From: Bacteroides reticulotermitis JCM 10512
GTDB taxonomy: Bacteria > Bacteroidota > Bacteroidia > Bacteroidales > Bacteroidaceae
Reading direction: 5' to 3'
DNA: 64,000 nucleotides
Assembly: GCF_000517545.1 (NCBI RefSeq)
Contig: NZ_BAIV01000015.1
Location: 62,001-126,000 of the forward strand
A program made the position numbers and the translations under genes. The notes beneath the pieces were generated by a model. That model ran no database searches. It saw only the letters and a program-made list of their open reading frames with translations, and was not told where the DNA came from. This document shows positions 1 through 9,299 of this stretch, piece after piece. How positions within the stretch are numbered: the first letter of the stretch is position 1; each line of letters opens with the position of its first letter.

Positions 1-217
1 TGGCTATGTTTATAAAACATTCCTGAACTTCTGTCAACATATGCGCCCAGTCTGTTCCGGCATGCGGCCACGTTAATTGCACACCACTTTGTGGATACCA
101 CTCAGCAGGCAGATGAGGTGCTCTTAACTCCACCTGTTCAGCTATAATTTTACCAAAGTTTAGTTGTAAATCTTTCTCCGATCCACCGGAACGAGGAAGC
201 CCGACAATGATTCCCAT
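1..217 (-). CDS. Agmatine deiminase (peptidylarginine deiminase family), N-terminal part, cut by window edge
   Basis: Only the first 72 codons are present; the gene continues beyond base 1. Residues 44-57 read SGVQLTWPHAGTDW, followed by a helix with EVQECF, which matches the N-terminal substrate-side region of bacterial agmatine deiminases (PAD_porph family). These enzymes convert agmatine to N-carbamoylputrescine and ammonia in putrescine synthesis. The ATG at 217 gives about 34 residues before the usual LPAEW start region, longer than I expect for the family; a GTG at 131-133 (VELRAPHLPAEW) is an alternative start. It lies 34 bp downstream of the DUF2148 gene on the same strand, so the two may be cotranscribed. 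Family call rests on the motif alone. Confidence 0.75.
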   Translation of the reverse strand, partial: MGIIVGLPRSGGSEKDLQLNFGKIIAEQVELRAPHLPAEWYPQSGVQLTWPHAGTDWAHMLTEVQECFINIA

Positions 218-251
218 CTTCTATTTTCTTATTTTATAGTTTACAATTCGG

Positions 252-785
252 TTACACCTGCCTCGGTCTCCGGTCGAAAAACGGATTCTTTGAAGAGGCA
301 CTAACAGGAATAGCCATTACCATTTTGCAATCATTTAACCAGTTCAACCGTTGAGCGGCCAAACCTGCTGAAAACATGACGCGAGTATCTACACGCAAAT
401 CGGACGCTGTTGCACAAGCCGATCCAATGGCAATTCCCACATCAATGCTGTTCAAAGTACATGGAACACCTTCCGAACGCCCGCTACAAGTAGCAAACCC
501 GCAATGCCCACAGTTTAATCCCTGAGCTTTTTCGTGTGTACCTATTAATACAACACATTCAGCACTTAATATATTATCGGCATCGCGAAGAAAAAACTTC
601 ATGCCATGTTCTTCTACCATAGCTATCATTGTGTCCGACAGCTTTTTAATATCTTCGTCAGTAATTAAAGCTACTTCGATAATATCGATTCCTTTCCCTT
701 TTGGAGCAGTACGTGCAGCGGTCATCATCTGGCGCGCTACTTGTAGCACATGCTCGTGACGGGCATCTCTTTCATTAACTATCAT
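252..785 (-). CDS. DUF2148 ferredoxin-domain protein
   Basis: A 177-residue cytoplasmic protein with six cysteines clustered as CGHCGFATC (92, 95, 100), C77, C109 and C124. This spacing is the hallmark of the DUF2148 family, described as containing a ferredoxin-like domain that probably binds an iron-sulfur cluster. No enzymatic function is established for the family. The N-terminal half holds a helical region and the C-terminal half is glycine/alanine-rich around GIAIGSACATASDLR. It is full length by family standards. The start at 785 is the only ATG near the head of the frame. It is followed by the agmatine deiminase gene on the same strand, but I see no functional link. Confidence 0.85.
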   Translation of the reverse strand: MIVNERDARHEHVLQVARQMMTAARTAPKGKGIDIIEVALITDEDIKKLSDTMIAMVEEHGMKFFLRDADNILSAECVVLIGTHEKAQGLNCGHCGFATCSGRSEGVPCTLNSIDVGIAIGSACATASDLRVDTRVMFSAGLAAQRLNWLNDCKMVMAIPVSASSKNPFFDRRPRQV

Positions 786-984
786 AGTTTATCTTGAATT
801 AATTAGTGAGGCAAAGATAGTTCTTTTCAAGAAAATAGCACTTCTCCGATAGGAAAGATTATGAGAAAGAAAATGCGCTGAACTCTATTTCTATTTGTTT
901 TAATAAAAGATTAACTATTGTAAATCGGCTATATGGCATGAAAAAACTATCTTTACGTGCAATTGATAAAGATAAAATCATTGT

Positions 985-1260
985 ATGGAGCAGGAAGATT
1001 ATATATTTCGGGAAATAAATCGCATTTCTATTCCCAATTTCTTCATTACAGTGGAAATATCAGGGAATATGAATGTTCGTCCTAGCGGAATCGAGACATT
1101 TCTACATGCAAAGTACCAAGCTATTCTCAAGGGAATATCAGGAAGAAAGTTTATATATTGTGAGGATGGACTGCGTTTGATTTTTACCTTTTTTCCAACT
1201 GACAGAGTTGTGGATGAGCGATATGCGCTGAAAAACAAGCTCTTAATGAAGAAAAGGTGA
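985..1260 (+). CDS. Small hypothetical protein
   Basis: An open frame of 91 codons beginning MEQEDYIFREINR, basic at the C terminus (LKNKLLMKKR). I recognise no domain. It stands alone between the divergent DUF2148 gene and nif3. There is no clear promoter with a well-spaced -33 element, although a partial -7-like box (TATCTTTA, 948-955) lies 30 bp upstream. An overlapping 79-codon frame exists on the other strand (999-1238), so coding on either strand is not certain; the plus frame is preferred because it is longer and starts close to the promoter-like box. Confidence 0.4.
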   Translation: MEQEDYIFREINRISIPNFFITVEISGNMNVRPSGIETFLHAKYQAILKGISGRKFIYCEDGLRLIFTFFPTDRVVDERYALKNKLLMKKR

Positions 1261-1337
1261 CATGCATCAATCCAAAGACGAAAGACTAGTTTGTACTAAA
1301 AATTAATAAAAAGATGTTTTTATAACCATAAAATGCC

Positions 1338-1345
1338 TATATTTG
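1338..1345 (+). promoter_or_regulatory. Promoter -7 element of nif3
   Basis: TATATTTG matches the Bacteroides TAnnTTTG -7 consensus exactly and lies 21 bp before the nif3 ATG. A TTG-type -33 box is not present at ideal spacing; a TGTTTTT run is in the right area. Confidence 0.5.
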
Positions 1346-1366
1346 CATTCAAGTTTTCTATAAATA

Positions 1367-2459
1367 ATGAAAATTAAAGAAATTGTAAGCGCCCTTGAAA
1401 GGTTCGCGCCTCTGCCATTGCAAGACGGATTTGATAATGCCGGTTTGCAAATCGGATTGACAGATGCGGAAGCAACAGGGGCTTTGTTGTGTCTTGACGT
1501 TACTGAAGCTGTGCTTGATGAAGCAATTGCGCTGGGATTTAATTTAGTTGTATCCCATCATCCGCTAATCTTTAAAGGTTATAAGTCAATAACCGGAAAA
1601 GATTATGTAGAGCGTTGTATGCTGAAAGCAATAAAGAACGATATTGTTATTTATTCGGCACATACCAATCTGGATAATGCAGAATGGGGTTAACTTTAAG
1701 ATTGCAGAGAAAATCGGATTAAAAAATGTACGTATACTTCAACCGAAAGAAGACGGCTTGATTAAGTTGGTTACATTCGTACCACTTGCTCAGGCTGATT
1801 TAATCCGCAATATTTTGTTTGCGGCAGGTTGCGGAGTTGTTGGGAATTATGATTCCTGCAGCTACAATTCGAGAGGAGAGGGGACATTCCGTGCTAAAGA
1901 AGGTACACATCCTTTTTGTGGTTCTATAGGCGAACTGCATACTGAAAAGGAGGTAAGAATAGAAACTATTCTTCCGGCATTTAAGAAAAACGAAGCTATA
2001 AAGGCATTGTTATCTGTACATCCTTATGAAGAACCTGTATTCGATTTTTATCCTTTGCTGAATGAGTGGGCACAGGTTGGATCAGGAGTAGTAGGTGAAT
2101 TGGAAGAGCCGGAAACCGAATCCTTTTTCTTGAAACGTATAAAGAGAACTTTTGAAGTAGGCTGTGTGAGACATAATAAATTATGGGGCCGCGAAATACA
2201 AAAAGTAGCGCTTTGTGGAGGGGCAGGGGCCTTCTTGATTCCGCAGGCAGTTCGTTGTGATGCGGATGTTTTTATAACCGGTGAAATCAAATATCACGAC
2301 TATTTCGGACGAGAAGGAGATATTTTGTTGGCCGAGATTGGACATTATGAAAGTGAGCAGTATACAAAAGAAATATTTCATTCCATAATCGTGGAATTAT
2401 TTCCGAATTTAGCAATCCAACTAAGTAAAATTAATACGAATCCTATAAAATATTTATAA
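1367..2459 (+). pseudogene. Nif3-like dinuclear metal centre protein, frameshifted
   Basis: The two halves together give a full-length (about 365 residues) Nif3/YbgI family protein. The first half (1367-1690) carries the metal-binding HHPLIF motif; the second (from about 1686 to 2459) has the central PII-like insert typical of long Nif3 proteins and the C-terminal ITGEIKYHD and GHYESE metal-ligand motifs. The family binds two metal ions and forms hexameric rings; its role is unclear, though related proteins act as GTP cyclohydrolase-like or oxidative-damage enzymes. The frame breaks at 1684-1689, where the family reads NAxGGVN; restoring two G (GAA-GGT-GGG) rebuilds NAEGGVN exactly. Nothing else is damaged, so a sequence error is as likely as a real mutation. 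It is followed 5 bp later by the zinc-ribbon gene. Confidence 0.85.
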
Positions 2460-2464
2460 GTAAA

Positions 2465-3292
2465 ATGGTTAAAGAAGCAAAAAAGGAACCGATTGAATTG
2501 ACGGTAGAACAGAAGTTGAAGACCTTGTTTCAACTGCAAACGATGCTGTCTAAAATTGATGAGATTAAAACTTTGAGAGGTGAACTTCCGCTTGAGGTAC
2601 AAGATCTTGAAGATGAAATTGCCGGATTGAGCACTCGTATCGATAAGATCAAAGCTGAAGTAGATGAGTTGAAAACCGGTATTGCCGGCAAACGCGTCGA
2701 AATAGAAACGGCGAAATCTTCTGTTGAAAAATATAAATCTCAACAAGATAACGTTCGTAACAACCGTGAGTATGACTTCTTGACTAAAGAGATTGAATTC
2801 CAATCCTTGGAAATTGAACTTTGTGAGAAAAGAATTAAAGAATTCTCAGCTGATAAAGAAGAGAAAGAAACTGAAGTTGTGAAAAACGAACAGGCTCTGG
2901 ATGAGAGAAAGAAGGATCTTGAACAGAAGAAAAGTGAACTAGATGAAATTATTTCTGAAACGAAGCTGGAAGAAGAAAAGCTGAGAGACAAAGCTAAAGA
3001 TCTGGAAACTAAAATAGAACCTCGTTTGCTTCAGTCATTTAAGCGTATCCGTAAAAACTCCCGGAATGGATTAGGAGTTGTATACGTACAACGTGATGCT
3101 TGCGGCGGATGTTTTAATAAGATTCCACCTCAGAGACAATTGGATATCCGTTCTCGTAAAAAAGTTATTGTTTGTGAATACTGTGGTCGTATCATGATTG
3201 ACCCGGAATTGGCAGGTATAGAAATCGAGCAAAAAGTTGAAGAAGTAGCTGCACCGGCAAAAAGATCGATAAGAAGAAAAACTGCCGAATAA
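2465..3292 (+). CDS. Coiled-coil protein with C-terminal C4 zinc ribbon
   Basis: A 275-residue protein. Residues ~15-190 are a long, highly charged heptad-type coiled coil (E/K/L rich). The C-terminal domain has CGGC (213, 216) and CEYC (237, 240), a C4 zinc ribbon, in the layout of the CT398/zinc-ribbon family (PF02591 type). The family is thought to bind nucleic acid or act as a scaffold; the exact role is unknown. The last ~20 residues are basic (KRSIRRKTAE). The gene starts 5 bp after the nif3 stop, a pairing commonly conserved in Bacteroidetes, so the two form an operon ending at the terminator at 3313-3355. Confidence 0.88.
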   Translation: MVKEAKKEPIELTVEQKLKTLFQLQTMLSKIDEIKTLRGELPLEVQDLEDEIAGLSTRIDKIKAEVDELKTGIAGKRVEIETAKSSVEKYKSQQDNVRNNREYDFLTKEIEFQSLEIELCEKRIKEFSADKEEKETEVVKNEQALDERKKDLEQKKSELDEIISETKLEEEKLRDKAKDLETKIEPRLLQSFKRIRKNSRNGLGVVYVQRDACGGCFNKIPPQRQLDIRSRKKVIVCEYCGRIMIDPELAGIEIEQKVEEVAAPAKRSIRRKTAE

Positions 3293-3312
3293 GAACTGAT
3301 AGAAATAGAGAG

Positions 3313-3355
3313 AAAATTAATAGGGCTGCCCAAATCAGGCAGCCCTATTAATTTT
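3313..3355. terminator. Bidirectional intrinsic terminator
   Basis: A perfect 18-bp inverted repeat (arms 3313-3330 and 3338-3355, core TAGGGCTGCC) with a 7-nt loop. It sits between the convergent zinc-ribbon gene and the HsdR_N-domain gene, overlapping the stop codon of the latter, with A/T tracts on both sides, so it can end transcription in both directions. Confidence 0.85.
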
Positions 3356-3803
3356 ATAATATGCCATAATCAGGAATATCTTGTAGGAATGTATAGGTTT
3401 GGTTATGGTAATCCATTTGGCAGCAATAATGTTGTATGCCATTGCTGACAATTAGATAATCTACTTTTAATACCATATTATATCGGGTTATTTGATCGAA
3501 TACGGCTTGAGTTATTTCGATGTGAGGGGCCTTATATTCGATAATCATTCGTGCGGATAAATCTCTCCGATACAGCACTGTATCGCATCGTTTAATAGTA
3601 TTATTCAGTTTCACCATAACTTCATTGGCCATTAATGTCGTCGGGTAGCCTTTATGCGCAATAAGAAAGTGAACGAAGTGTTGTCTCACCCATTCTTCAG
3701 GGGTAAGTGCGACATATCGTTTACGAAGAACGTCGAAAATTACATTTTTTCCATTTCGTACGTCAATTTTAGTATCAAATACTGGTAGGTTTAACGATAA
3801 CAT
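3354..3803 (-). CDS. HsdR_N (type I restriction R-subunit N-terminal) domain protein
   Basis: A 149-residue stand-alone protein resembling the N-terminal nuclease domain of type I restriction R subunits (HSDR_N_2). Visible features are the GKNVIFDVLRKRYVALTPEEW segment and the D-x(n)-ExK-like core, RDLSARMIIEYKAPH, where E-Y-K supplies the PD-(D/E)XK catalytic pair. There are no helicase motor domains and no hsdM or hsdS genes nearby, so this is not a type I system. Such solo proteins are common core genes in Bacteroidetes with no assigned role. The gene converges on the zinc-ribbon gene and diverges from amn. Confidence 0.75.
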   Translation of the reverse strand: MLSLNLPVFDTKIDVRNGKNVIFDVLRKRYVALTPEEWVRQHFVHFLIAHKGYPTTLMANEVMVKLNNTIKRCDTVLYRRDLSARMIIEYKAPHIEITQAVFDQITRYNMVLKVDYLIVSNGIQHYCCQMDYHNQTYTFLQDIPDYGIL

Positions 3804-3807
3804 TTAC

Positions 3808-3815
3808 TATTTTTG
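3808..3815 (+). promoter_or_regulatory. Promoter -7 element of amn
   Basis: TATTTTTG fits the Bacteroides -7 consensus and lies about 50 bp upstream of the AMP nucleosidase ATG, in the short spacer between divergent genes. No well-spaced TTG is seen upstream. Confidence 0.4.
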
Positions 3816-3866
3816 TAAGTTAAATAATGGTTCCTCTTGTTGGGAGCACAAATTTAATAGATAATT

Positions 3867-4643
3867 ATGAAAACAAAAGAAGAAATCGTAGCTAATTGGC
3901 TGCCTCGTTACACTAAACGTAATTTGGAGGATTTTGGGGAGTATATTCTATTGACTAACTTCAATAAGTACGTTGAGATTTTTGCGAACCACTTTAATGT
4001 GCCGATTTATGGCAGAGATGCGAATATGGTTTCTGCTACTGCTGAAGGTATTTCTATTATTAATTTCGGTATGGGAAGTCCCAATGCCGCCATTATTATG
4101 GACTTGCTAGGAGCTATTCATCCGAAGGCCTGCCTTTTCTTAGGTAAATGTGGAGGAATAGACCGCAAAAATCAGCTTGGAGATTTGATTCTACCTATTG
4201 CTGCTATTCGGGGCGAGGGTACATCCAACGACTACTTCCCGCCTGAGGTTCCAGCTTTACCGGCTTTTATGTTGCAGCGTGCTGTTTCTTCCGCTATTCG
4301 CGATTATGCTCGCGATTATTGGACCGGGACTGTATACACTACTAACCGCCGTATCTGGGAACATGATGATGAGTTCAAGGAATATCTGACAAAGACTCGT
4401 GCCATGGCTGTGGATATGGAGACTGCAACCTTATTTAGCTGCGGTTTTGCTAATCATATTCCCACAGGTGCTTTATTGCTGGTTTCCGATCAACCGATGA
4501 CTCCGGATGGAGTAAAAACGGATAAGAGCGATAATATTGTTACAAAGAATTATGTAGAGGAACATCTCGAGATTGGCGTAGCTTCACTTCGAATGATTAT
4601 CGATGAGAAGAAGACTGTAAAACATTTGAAGTTTGATTGGTAA
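3867..4643 (+). CDS. amn: AMP nucleosidase
   Basis: A 258-residue protein of the PNP/UDP phosphorylase superfamily in the short form found in Bacteroidetes, lacking the extra N-terminal domain of the enterobacterial enzyme. Motifs include the nucleoside-binding GMGSPNAAIIMDLL and LGKCGGID segments and the purine/ribose-site VDMETATLFSCGF. The enzyme hydrolyses AMP to adenine and ribose 5-phosphate and helps set adenylate levels. It is followed 21 bp later by holA with a shared direction, suggesting cotranscription. The start is the first ATG in the frame after the promoter-like box. Confidence 0.88.
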   Translation: MKTKEEIVANWLPRYTKRNLEDFGEYILLTNFNKYVEIFANHFNVPIYGRDANMVSATAEGISIINFGMGSPNAAIIMDLLGAIHPKACLFLGKCGGIDRKNQLGDLILPIAAIRGEGTSNDYFPPEVPALPAFMLQRAVSSAIRDYARDYWTGTVYTTNRRIWEHDDEFKEYLTKTRAMAVDMETATLFSCGFANHIPTGALLLVSDQPMTPDGVKTDKSDNIVTKNYVEEHLEIGVASLRMIIDEKKTVKHLKFDW

Positions 4644-4664
4644 ATCCTTTCTGAGGAGTTTAAT

Positions 4665-5684
4665 ATGGCTAAACAAGAGCTTACATGCGATGATATTCTT
4701 AAAGAGCTGAGAGCAAAACAGTATCGTCCGATTTATTATTTAATGGGCGAGGAATCGTACTATATTGATTTGATAGCCGACTATATTACCGATAACGTGC
4801 TCAGTGAGACTGAAAAAGAATTCAATCTGAGCGTGGTATATGGTGCGGATATTGATGTGGCTACAATAATAAATGCGGCCAAGCGGTATCCAATGATGTC
4901 GGAATACCAGGTCGTTATTGTGAAGGAAGCGCAAGCAGTTCGCAATATGGAAGAGCTTACTTATTATCTTCAGAAGCCTTTGAATTCTACGATCTTAGTG
5001 ATTTGCCACAAGCATGGTACATTGGATCGAAGAAAAAAGCTGGCTGCTGAAGTAGATAAGATAGGTGTACTGTTCGAATCGAAAAAGATAAAGGAGACAC
5101 AGCTACCTGCTTTTATAACGTCGTATATGAAACGCAAAGGACTTGATGTGGAACCGAAGGCAGCCGCTATGTTGGCGGACTTTGTAGGCACTGATTTAAG
5201 TCGCTTAACCGGTGAGCTGGAGAAGTTGATTATAACTTTGCCAAGCGGGCAGAAGCGTATCACGCCGGAACAGATAGAGCAAAATATTGGCATAAGCAAA
5301 GACTATAATAACTTTGAGCTACGCAATGCGCTAGTTGAAAAAGATGTGCTAAAGGCTAATAAGATAATAAAATATTTTGAGGAAAACCCCAAAACGAATC
5401 CGATACAGATGACATTATCTCTGTTGTTTTCCTTTTACTCAAATCTGATGCTGGCTTATTATGCACCCGATAGGTCTGAACCCGGCATTGCAAATATGCT
5501 TGGTCTAAGAACGCCCTGGCAAGCCCGTGATTATGTTGCTGCCATGCGAAAATATAGTGGTGTAAAAACGATGCAAGTTGTCGGGGAAATACGATATGCT
5601 GATGCTAAATCAAAAGGAGTGGGCAACTCTTCGATGAGTGATGCGGATATTCTTCGGGAACTGGTGTTCAAAATTCTTCATTAA
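4665..5684 (+). CDS. holA: DNA polymerase III subunit delta
   Basis: A 339-residue clamp-loader delta subunit. The N-terminal region holds the family signature YYLMGEESYYIDLIADYI, the middle carries the AAA+ fold without a functional Walker A (as normal for delta), and the C-terminal helical collar domain ends at residue 339. Delta opens the beta sliding clamp during loading at replication forks. Length is usual for the family. The gene follows amn by 21 bp and is followed by an intrinsic terminator at 5712-5749. Confidence 0.88.
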   Translation: MAKQELTCDDILKELRAKQYRPIYYLMGEESYYIDLIADYITDNVLSETEKEFNLSVVYGADIDVATIINAAKRYPMMSEYQVVIVKEAQAVRNMEELTYYLQKPLNSTILVICHKHGTLDRRKKLAAEVDKIGVLFESKKIKETQLPAFITSYMKRKGLDVEPKAAAMLADFVGTDLSRLTGELEKLIITLPSGQKRITPEQIEQNIGISKDYNNFELRNALVEKDVLKANKIIKYFEENPKTNPIQMTLSLLFSFYSNLMLAYYAPDRSEPGIANMLGLRTPWQARDYVAAMRKYSGVKTMQVVGEIRYADAKSKGVGNSSMSDADILRELVFKILH

Positions 5685-5711
5685 TTATTCTTTTCTACTT
5701 TAGAATACACT

Positions 5712-5749
5712 GGGTGTATCTTTTACTTTTTTCAGTAAGAGATGCACCC
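5712..5749 (+). terminator. Intrinsic terminator after holA
   Basis: A 16-bp stem (5712-5727 with 5734-5749) containing two G-U wobbles that are only stable in plus-strand RNA, with a 6-nt U-rich loop. It lies 28 bp after the holA stop. The U-tract after the stem is short (TTTG). Confidence 0.6.
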
Positions 5750-6830
5750 TTTGAATTAAAGCAATAATCACTCCTTCTTTTTAATTAAATTATTGAATCC
5801 TTTTATTTACAATTTTATCTAGTGTGACTTTAAACTTCTGATCTCAATTCATAGTAGATCTACTTCTTTTATTCTTTCAATCCAATTTTGATAAATGTCA
5901 TTATCTCATCTGAAACAGATTCGTTGCAAAATCATATCTTCCGGAATAAAATCACACAAATAGTCGATAATAAGCAAAGATGTTTTTTCCAAGATATTTA
6001 GACTTAAAATTGAGAGGTTGAGAGTTAGATCTCACTTTTTAAAATATCATTTTGCTAGATCAGCTCATTTTTTGCTTTAAAATCGTTTAATTCTCTAGTT
6101 TGTCTGATTTTGGAATTGCTTTTTTAGGCCTTAATTTGTTGATATATAGGTGAATATATGTAAATAAAGTCTCTAGGAATCGAAAAAAAATAGATTACTG
6201 TCCCTTTATGCACAAATATGCTAAGGATTTACCTATAAACAAACTTCATTTCACTTTTTCCCATTTTATTTTACTACCGCAATTATTGCCAATAAATATC
6301 AATCGAATATTTCTTTCGTAAGAGGTTTGATAGGTTGATGCTTGGCTATCTGATTAAATAATCCAATTTATAAGAAATAATGTTTATACATCTGTGAATA
6401 CGTAGACTAACATTACAGATGTAATATGTTCAATGAGTAGATTTCTCGACTGTATCTACATGAGTGAATAGTGTATATATGAAAGTTTATATACATCTGT
6501 AAATAAAGCACAAATGTGATTAACTAAACATATTCCAATACTTAATATACTAATATCGAGCTTTTTATATACAAAATTCTAAAGTAGTAGTCTATACAGG
6601 TAGGTTTAATACTATATTATTGTGATATTACTTTTGTTATACAGCGTTTTGCGTGTATTTATATACTTATTATCAGTTACTTATATGAAATAGTTGAATT
6701 TTTAGTATAGCTGTATTTTCTATTATATTGTAGCCTTTACATTAGTGAATCATCACTAATGTAAACTAATCCACTTGTGTGAATATGTAAAAGTCTACTT
6801 GTAATTTGCATATGTGATTTATTATAATTA
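5750..6830. other. AT-rich spacer without genes, with repeated TACATCTGT motifs
   Basis: No convincing coding frame on either strand. The stretch is very AT-rich. TACATCTGT occurs at 6387-6395 and 6492-6500 and inverted (ACAGATGTA) at 6415-6423; related ACAAATGTG, ACTTGTGTG and ACATTTGTA words follow toward the XRE gene. A 13-bp perfect inverted repeat (6736-6748 / 6753-6765) lies near the downstream end. The repeats could be regulator sites; see findings. Confidence 0.5.
6736..6765. repeat. Perfect 13-bp inverted repeat with 4-nt loop
   Basis: TTTACATTAGTGA and its complement TCACTAATGTAAA flank ATCA. There is no U-tract, so an operator is more likely than a terminator. It is about 70 bp upstream of the -33 box of the XRE regulator gene. 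Confidence 0.6.
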
Positions 6831-6833
6831 CTT

Positions 6834-6863
6834 TTGTGAAGTAGAAAAAGAGGTGTATATTTG
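6834..6863 (+). promoter_or_regulatory. Promoter of the XRE regulator gene
   Basis: A -33 TTG (6834-6836, within TTTTG) and a -7 TATATTTG (6856-6863) are separated by 19 bp, an excellent fit to the Bacteroides consensus. The gene's ATG is at 6910. Confidence 0.7.
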
Positions 6864-6909
6864 AGAGAATATGTGATGGTAAATACACATTTGTAATGGC
6901 AAAGAATAT

Positions 6910-7386
6910 ATGGAAATAAAAGACAGAATCAGATTGATTATGGAAAAGGAGAAAATTCCTCCTCGGGTTTTTGCTGAAACGATCAATGTACAGCAATCTA
7001 CTCTTTCTCATATTTTAAATGGCAGGAACAAGCCTAGCCTGGAAGTTGTCATGAAAGTACATCAAGCATATACTTATGTTGATCTGGAATGGCTTTTATA
7101 TGGAAAAGGTGAAATGCTGGCGGCGATAGGAAATAAAACGGAAGAATCGTTAAGTGCTAAGAGTGAATTTCAGCCGAGTTTGTTTGACGAGAAGCCCGTT
7201 TTTGCGACTAATGTGGCGAATACTCCGGAAAATCGCAAGGAAATAGGGATAAATACCCCTATAAACTCTCCTAAAGAGATTGTAAAACAGGAGATTAGGT
7301 ATATAGAAAGACCTGCTCGAAAAATAACTGAGATACGTATTTTCTTTGATGATAACACGTATGAGATCTTTAAAGGTGAAAAATAG
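6910..7386 (+). CDS. XRE-family helix-turn-helix regulator
   Basis: A 158-residue protein whose residues ~4-62 form an HTH_3 (Cro/CI-type) domain: DRIRLIMEKEKIPP, then FAETINVQQSTLSHILNGRNKPSLEVV covering both helices of the motif. Residues 63-158 are polar and end in a segment (ITEIRIFFDDNTYEIFKG) that looks like a small beta structure; no known domain is recognised. The start is supported by a consensus promoter 47 bp upstream. The 1.1-kb AT-rich upstream region with repeated short motifs suggests autoregulation or control of something in that spacer. No target gene is evident other than the downstream pyrK, which has its own promoter. Confidence 0.8.
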   Translation: MEIKDRIRLIMEKEKIPPRVFAETINVQQSTLSHILNGRNKPSLEVVMKVHQAYTYVDLEWLLYGKGEMLAAIGNKTEESLSAKSEFQPSLFDEKPVFATNVANTPENRKEIGINTPINSPKEIVKQEIRYIERPARKITEIRIFFDDNTYEIFKGEK

Positions 7387-7418
7387 GATGTAAAAACGGC
7401 AGTTTGAGCAATTTCCTG

Positions 7419-7426
7419 TATCTTTG
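7419..7426 (+). promoter_or_regulatory. Promoter -7 element of pyrK-pyrD
   Basis: TATCTTTG is a perfect Bacteroides -7 box, 35 bp before the pyrK ATG at 7461. A frame continues upstream of that ATG but the promoter lies inside it, which argues for the 7461 start. Confidence 0.55.
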
Positions 7427-7460
7427 CAGGAAATATGAATTTATATCTATATATCCATAT

Positions 7461-8237
7461 ATGAAAAAATTTCTTTTAGATCTGACAGTTACCGAGAACA
7501 TCAGGTTAAATGCAAGCTATGTTTTGTTGAAATTGACATCTCAATCGGTATTGCCTGAAATGCTTCCGGGACAATTTGCCGAACTTCGTGTGGATGGATC
7601 ATCAACTACTTTTTTACGACGCCCTATTTCTATTAATTATGTGGACAAACTACGTAATGAGGTTTGGTTTCTTATTCAAATAGTTGGAGACGGAACCAGG
7701 CGCTTAGCTGAAGCTATTCAAGGAGAGATTATAAATGTGATCATGCCCTTGGGAAACAGCTTCACAATCCCTTCTAATCCTTCTGATAAGTTATTGTTAG
7801 TTGGTGGTGGTGTGGGTACTGCTCCAATGCTTTATCTGGGTGAACAGCTTGTGAAAAATGGTAGTAAACCAACCTTCTTACTTGGAGCGCGTTCTGATAA
7901 AGATTTGCTGCAATTGGCCGAATTTAGAAAATATGGCGATGTATACACTACTACTGAAGATGGAAGCCACGGTGAAAAAGGCTACGTAACCCAACATTCT
8001 ATATTAAATAGTATGGAGTTTGAGCAAATATATACTTGTGGACCGAAACCTATGATGGTGGCGGTTGCCAAATATGCCAAAACTAATCAGATTAAGTGTG
8101 AAGCCTCTTTAGAAAACATGATGGCTTGTGGAGTCGGTGCTTGCCTCTGTTGTGTAGAGAATACAACAGAAGGTCATTTATGTGTATGTACGGAAGGTCC
8201 GATTTTTGATATAAATAAATTGTTATGGCAGATTTAA
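7461..8237 (+). CDS. pyrK: Dihydroorotate dehydrogenase electron transfer subunit
   Basis: A 258-residue PyrK: an FAD-binding ferredoxin-reductase-like domain (FLRRPISI near residue 50), an NAD-binding segment ([19 protein letters not shown]), and a C-terminal [2Fe-2S] loop with [10 protein letters not shown] and a final C within CVCTEGPIF. It passes electrons from PyrD to NAD+ in class 1B dihydroorotate dehydrogenase, the fourth step of pyrimidine synthesis. The ATG at 7461 gives MKKFLLDL, the usual length; the frame extends 19 codons upstream but across the promoter. The 3' end overlaps pyrD by 13 bp, implying translational coupling. Confidence 0.92.
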   Translation: MKKFLLDLTVTENIRLNASYVLLKLTSQSVLPEMLPGQFAELRVDGSSTTFLRRPISINYVDKLRNEVWFLIQIVGDGTRRLAEAIQGEIINVIMPLGNSFTIPSNPSDKLLLVGGGVGTAPMLYLGEQLVKNGSKPTFLLGARSDKDLLQLAEFRKYGDVYTTTEDGSHGEKGYVTQHSILNSMEFEQIYTCGPKPMMVAVAKYAKTNQIKCEASLENMMACGVGACLCCVENTTEGHLCVCTEGPIFDINKLLWQI

Positions 8238-9136
8238 GTGTAAATATTGGTGAACTAAGAATGAAAAATCCTGTAATGACCGCTTCAGGAACATTTGGAT
8301 ACGGTGAAGAGTTTACAGATTTTATTGATATAGCGCGAATAGGCGGTATTCTTGTGAAAGGCACTACTCTTCACAAACGTGAAGGAAATGCTTATCCTCG
8401 TATGGCAGAAACCCCTTCAGGCATGCTAAACGCCGTTGGACTACAAAATAAAGGAGTAAATTACTTTGTTGAACACATATATCCGCGTATTAAGGACATT
8501 CAAACCAATATGATTGTGAATGTATCCGGATCTGCGGTAGAAGACTATGTAAAAACTGCGGAGATTATTAATGAACTTGACAAAATTCCTGCTATCGAAT
8601 TAAACATCTCTTGCCCTAATGTGAAGCAAGGCGGTATGGCTTTTGGTGTGTCAACAAAAGGAGCTTGTGAAGTAGTTAAAGCTGTGCGATCTGCTTACAA
8701 AAAGACACTTATCGTTAAACTCTCTCCCAACGTAACAGACGTAACAGAAATAGCCCGTGCAGCTGAAGATAGCGGGGCTGATAGTGTGTCATTAATCAAT
8801 ACATTGCTTGGTATGGCCGTTGATGCTGAACGCAGACGTCCTATACTATCTACTGTTACAGGCGGATTGTCGGGACCGGCCGTGAAACCCATTGCTTTGC
8901 GCATGGTTTGGCAAGTAGCAAATGCTGTGAAAATTCCTGTCATAGGGCTCGGAGGAATAATGGATTGGAAAGACGCCGTGGAGTTTATGCTTGCGGGTGC
9001 TTCTGCAATCCAGATTGGTACAGCAAATTTCATAGATCCGGCAGTTTGTATCAAGGTTGAAGATGGTATAAACAATTACTTAGATAGACACGGTTTTAAG
9101 TCAGTTAGCGATATTATTGGTGCGCTTGAGGTATAA
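8225..9136 (+). CDS. pyrD: Dihydroorotate dehydrogenase (NAD+), catalytic subunit
   Basis: A 303-residue TIM-barrel flavoprotein of class 1B. Seen motifs are [13 protein letters not shown] at the N terminus, the catalytic-loop region [13 protein letters not shown] (active-site Cys), VKLSPNVTD, and the FMN phosphate-binding [14 protein letters not shown] and [11 protein letters not shown] segments. It oxidises dihydroorotate to orotate and works as a heterotetramer with PyrK, whose gene overlaps it by 13 bp. The operon ends at the terminator 9300-9338. Confidence 0.93.
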   Translation: MADLSVNIGELRMKNPVMTASGTFGYGEEFTDFIDIARIGGILVKGTTLHKREGNAYPRMAETPSGMLNAVGLQNKGVNYFVEHIYPRIKDIQTNMIVNVSGSAVEDYVKTAEIINELDKIPAIELNISCPNVKQGGMAFGVSTKGACEVVKAVRSAYKKTLIVKLSPNVTDVTEIARAAEDSGADSVSLINTLLGMAVDAERRRPILSTVTGGLSGPAVKPIALRMVWQVANAVKIPVIGLGGIMDWKDAVEFMLAGASAIQIGTANFIDPAVCIKVEDGINNYLDRHGFKSVSDIIGALEV

Positions 9137-9299
9137 CCGAAAACAGACAATAACCATTCGCTATATATTGAAAGACAAAATGTTAGTTGCGAATAATATC
9201 TCCAATCTTCTTTATCTCTTTGTGTAGGTTATTTTTCAATACTCTATTAAATGTAAATAGCCTTTCTGTTTGAGTAGAGATGAAGTAGTATATAATATG

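Noticed and set aside
999-1238. A 79-codon minus-strand frame overlapping the small hypothetical gene
   Set aside because: Shorter than the plus-strand frame and without a promoter; no recognisable domain.
3354-3803. Restriction-modification system
   Set aside because: Only a solo HsdR_N-like domain is present; no methylase, specificity or helicase genes lie nearby.
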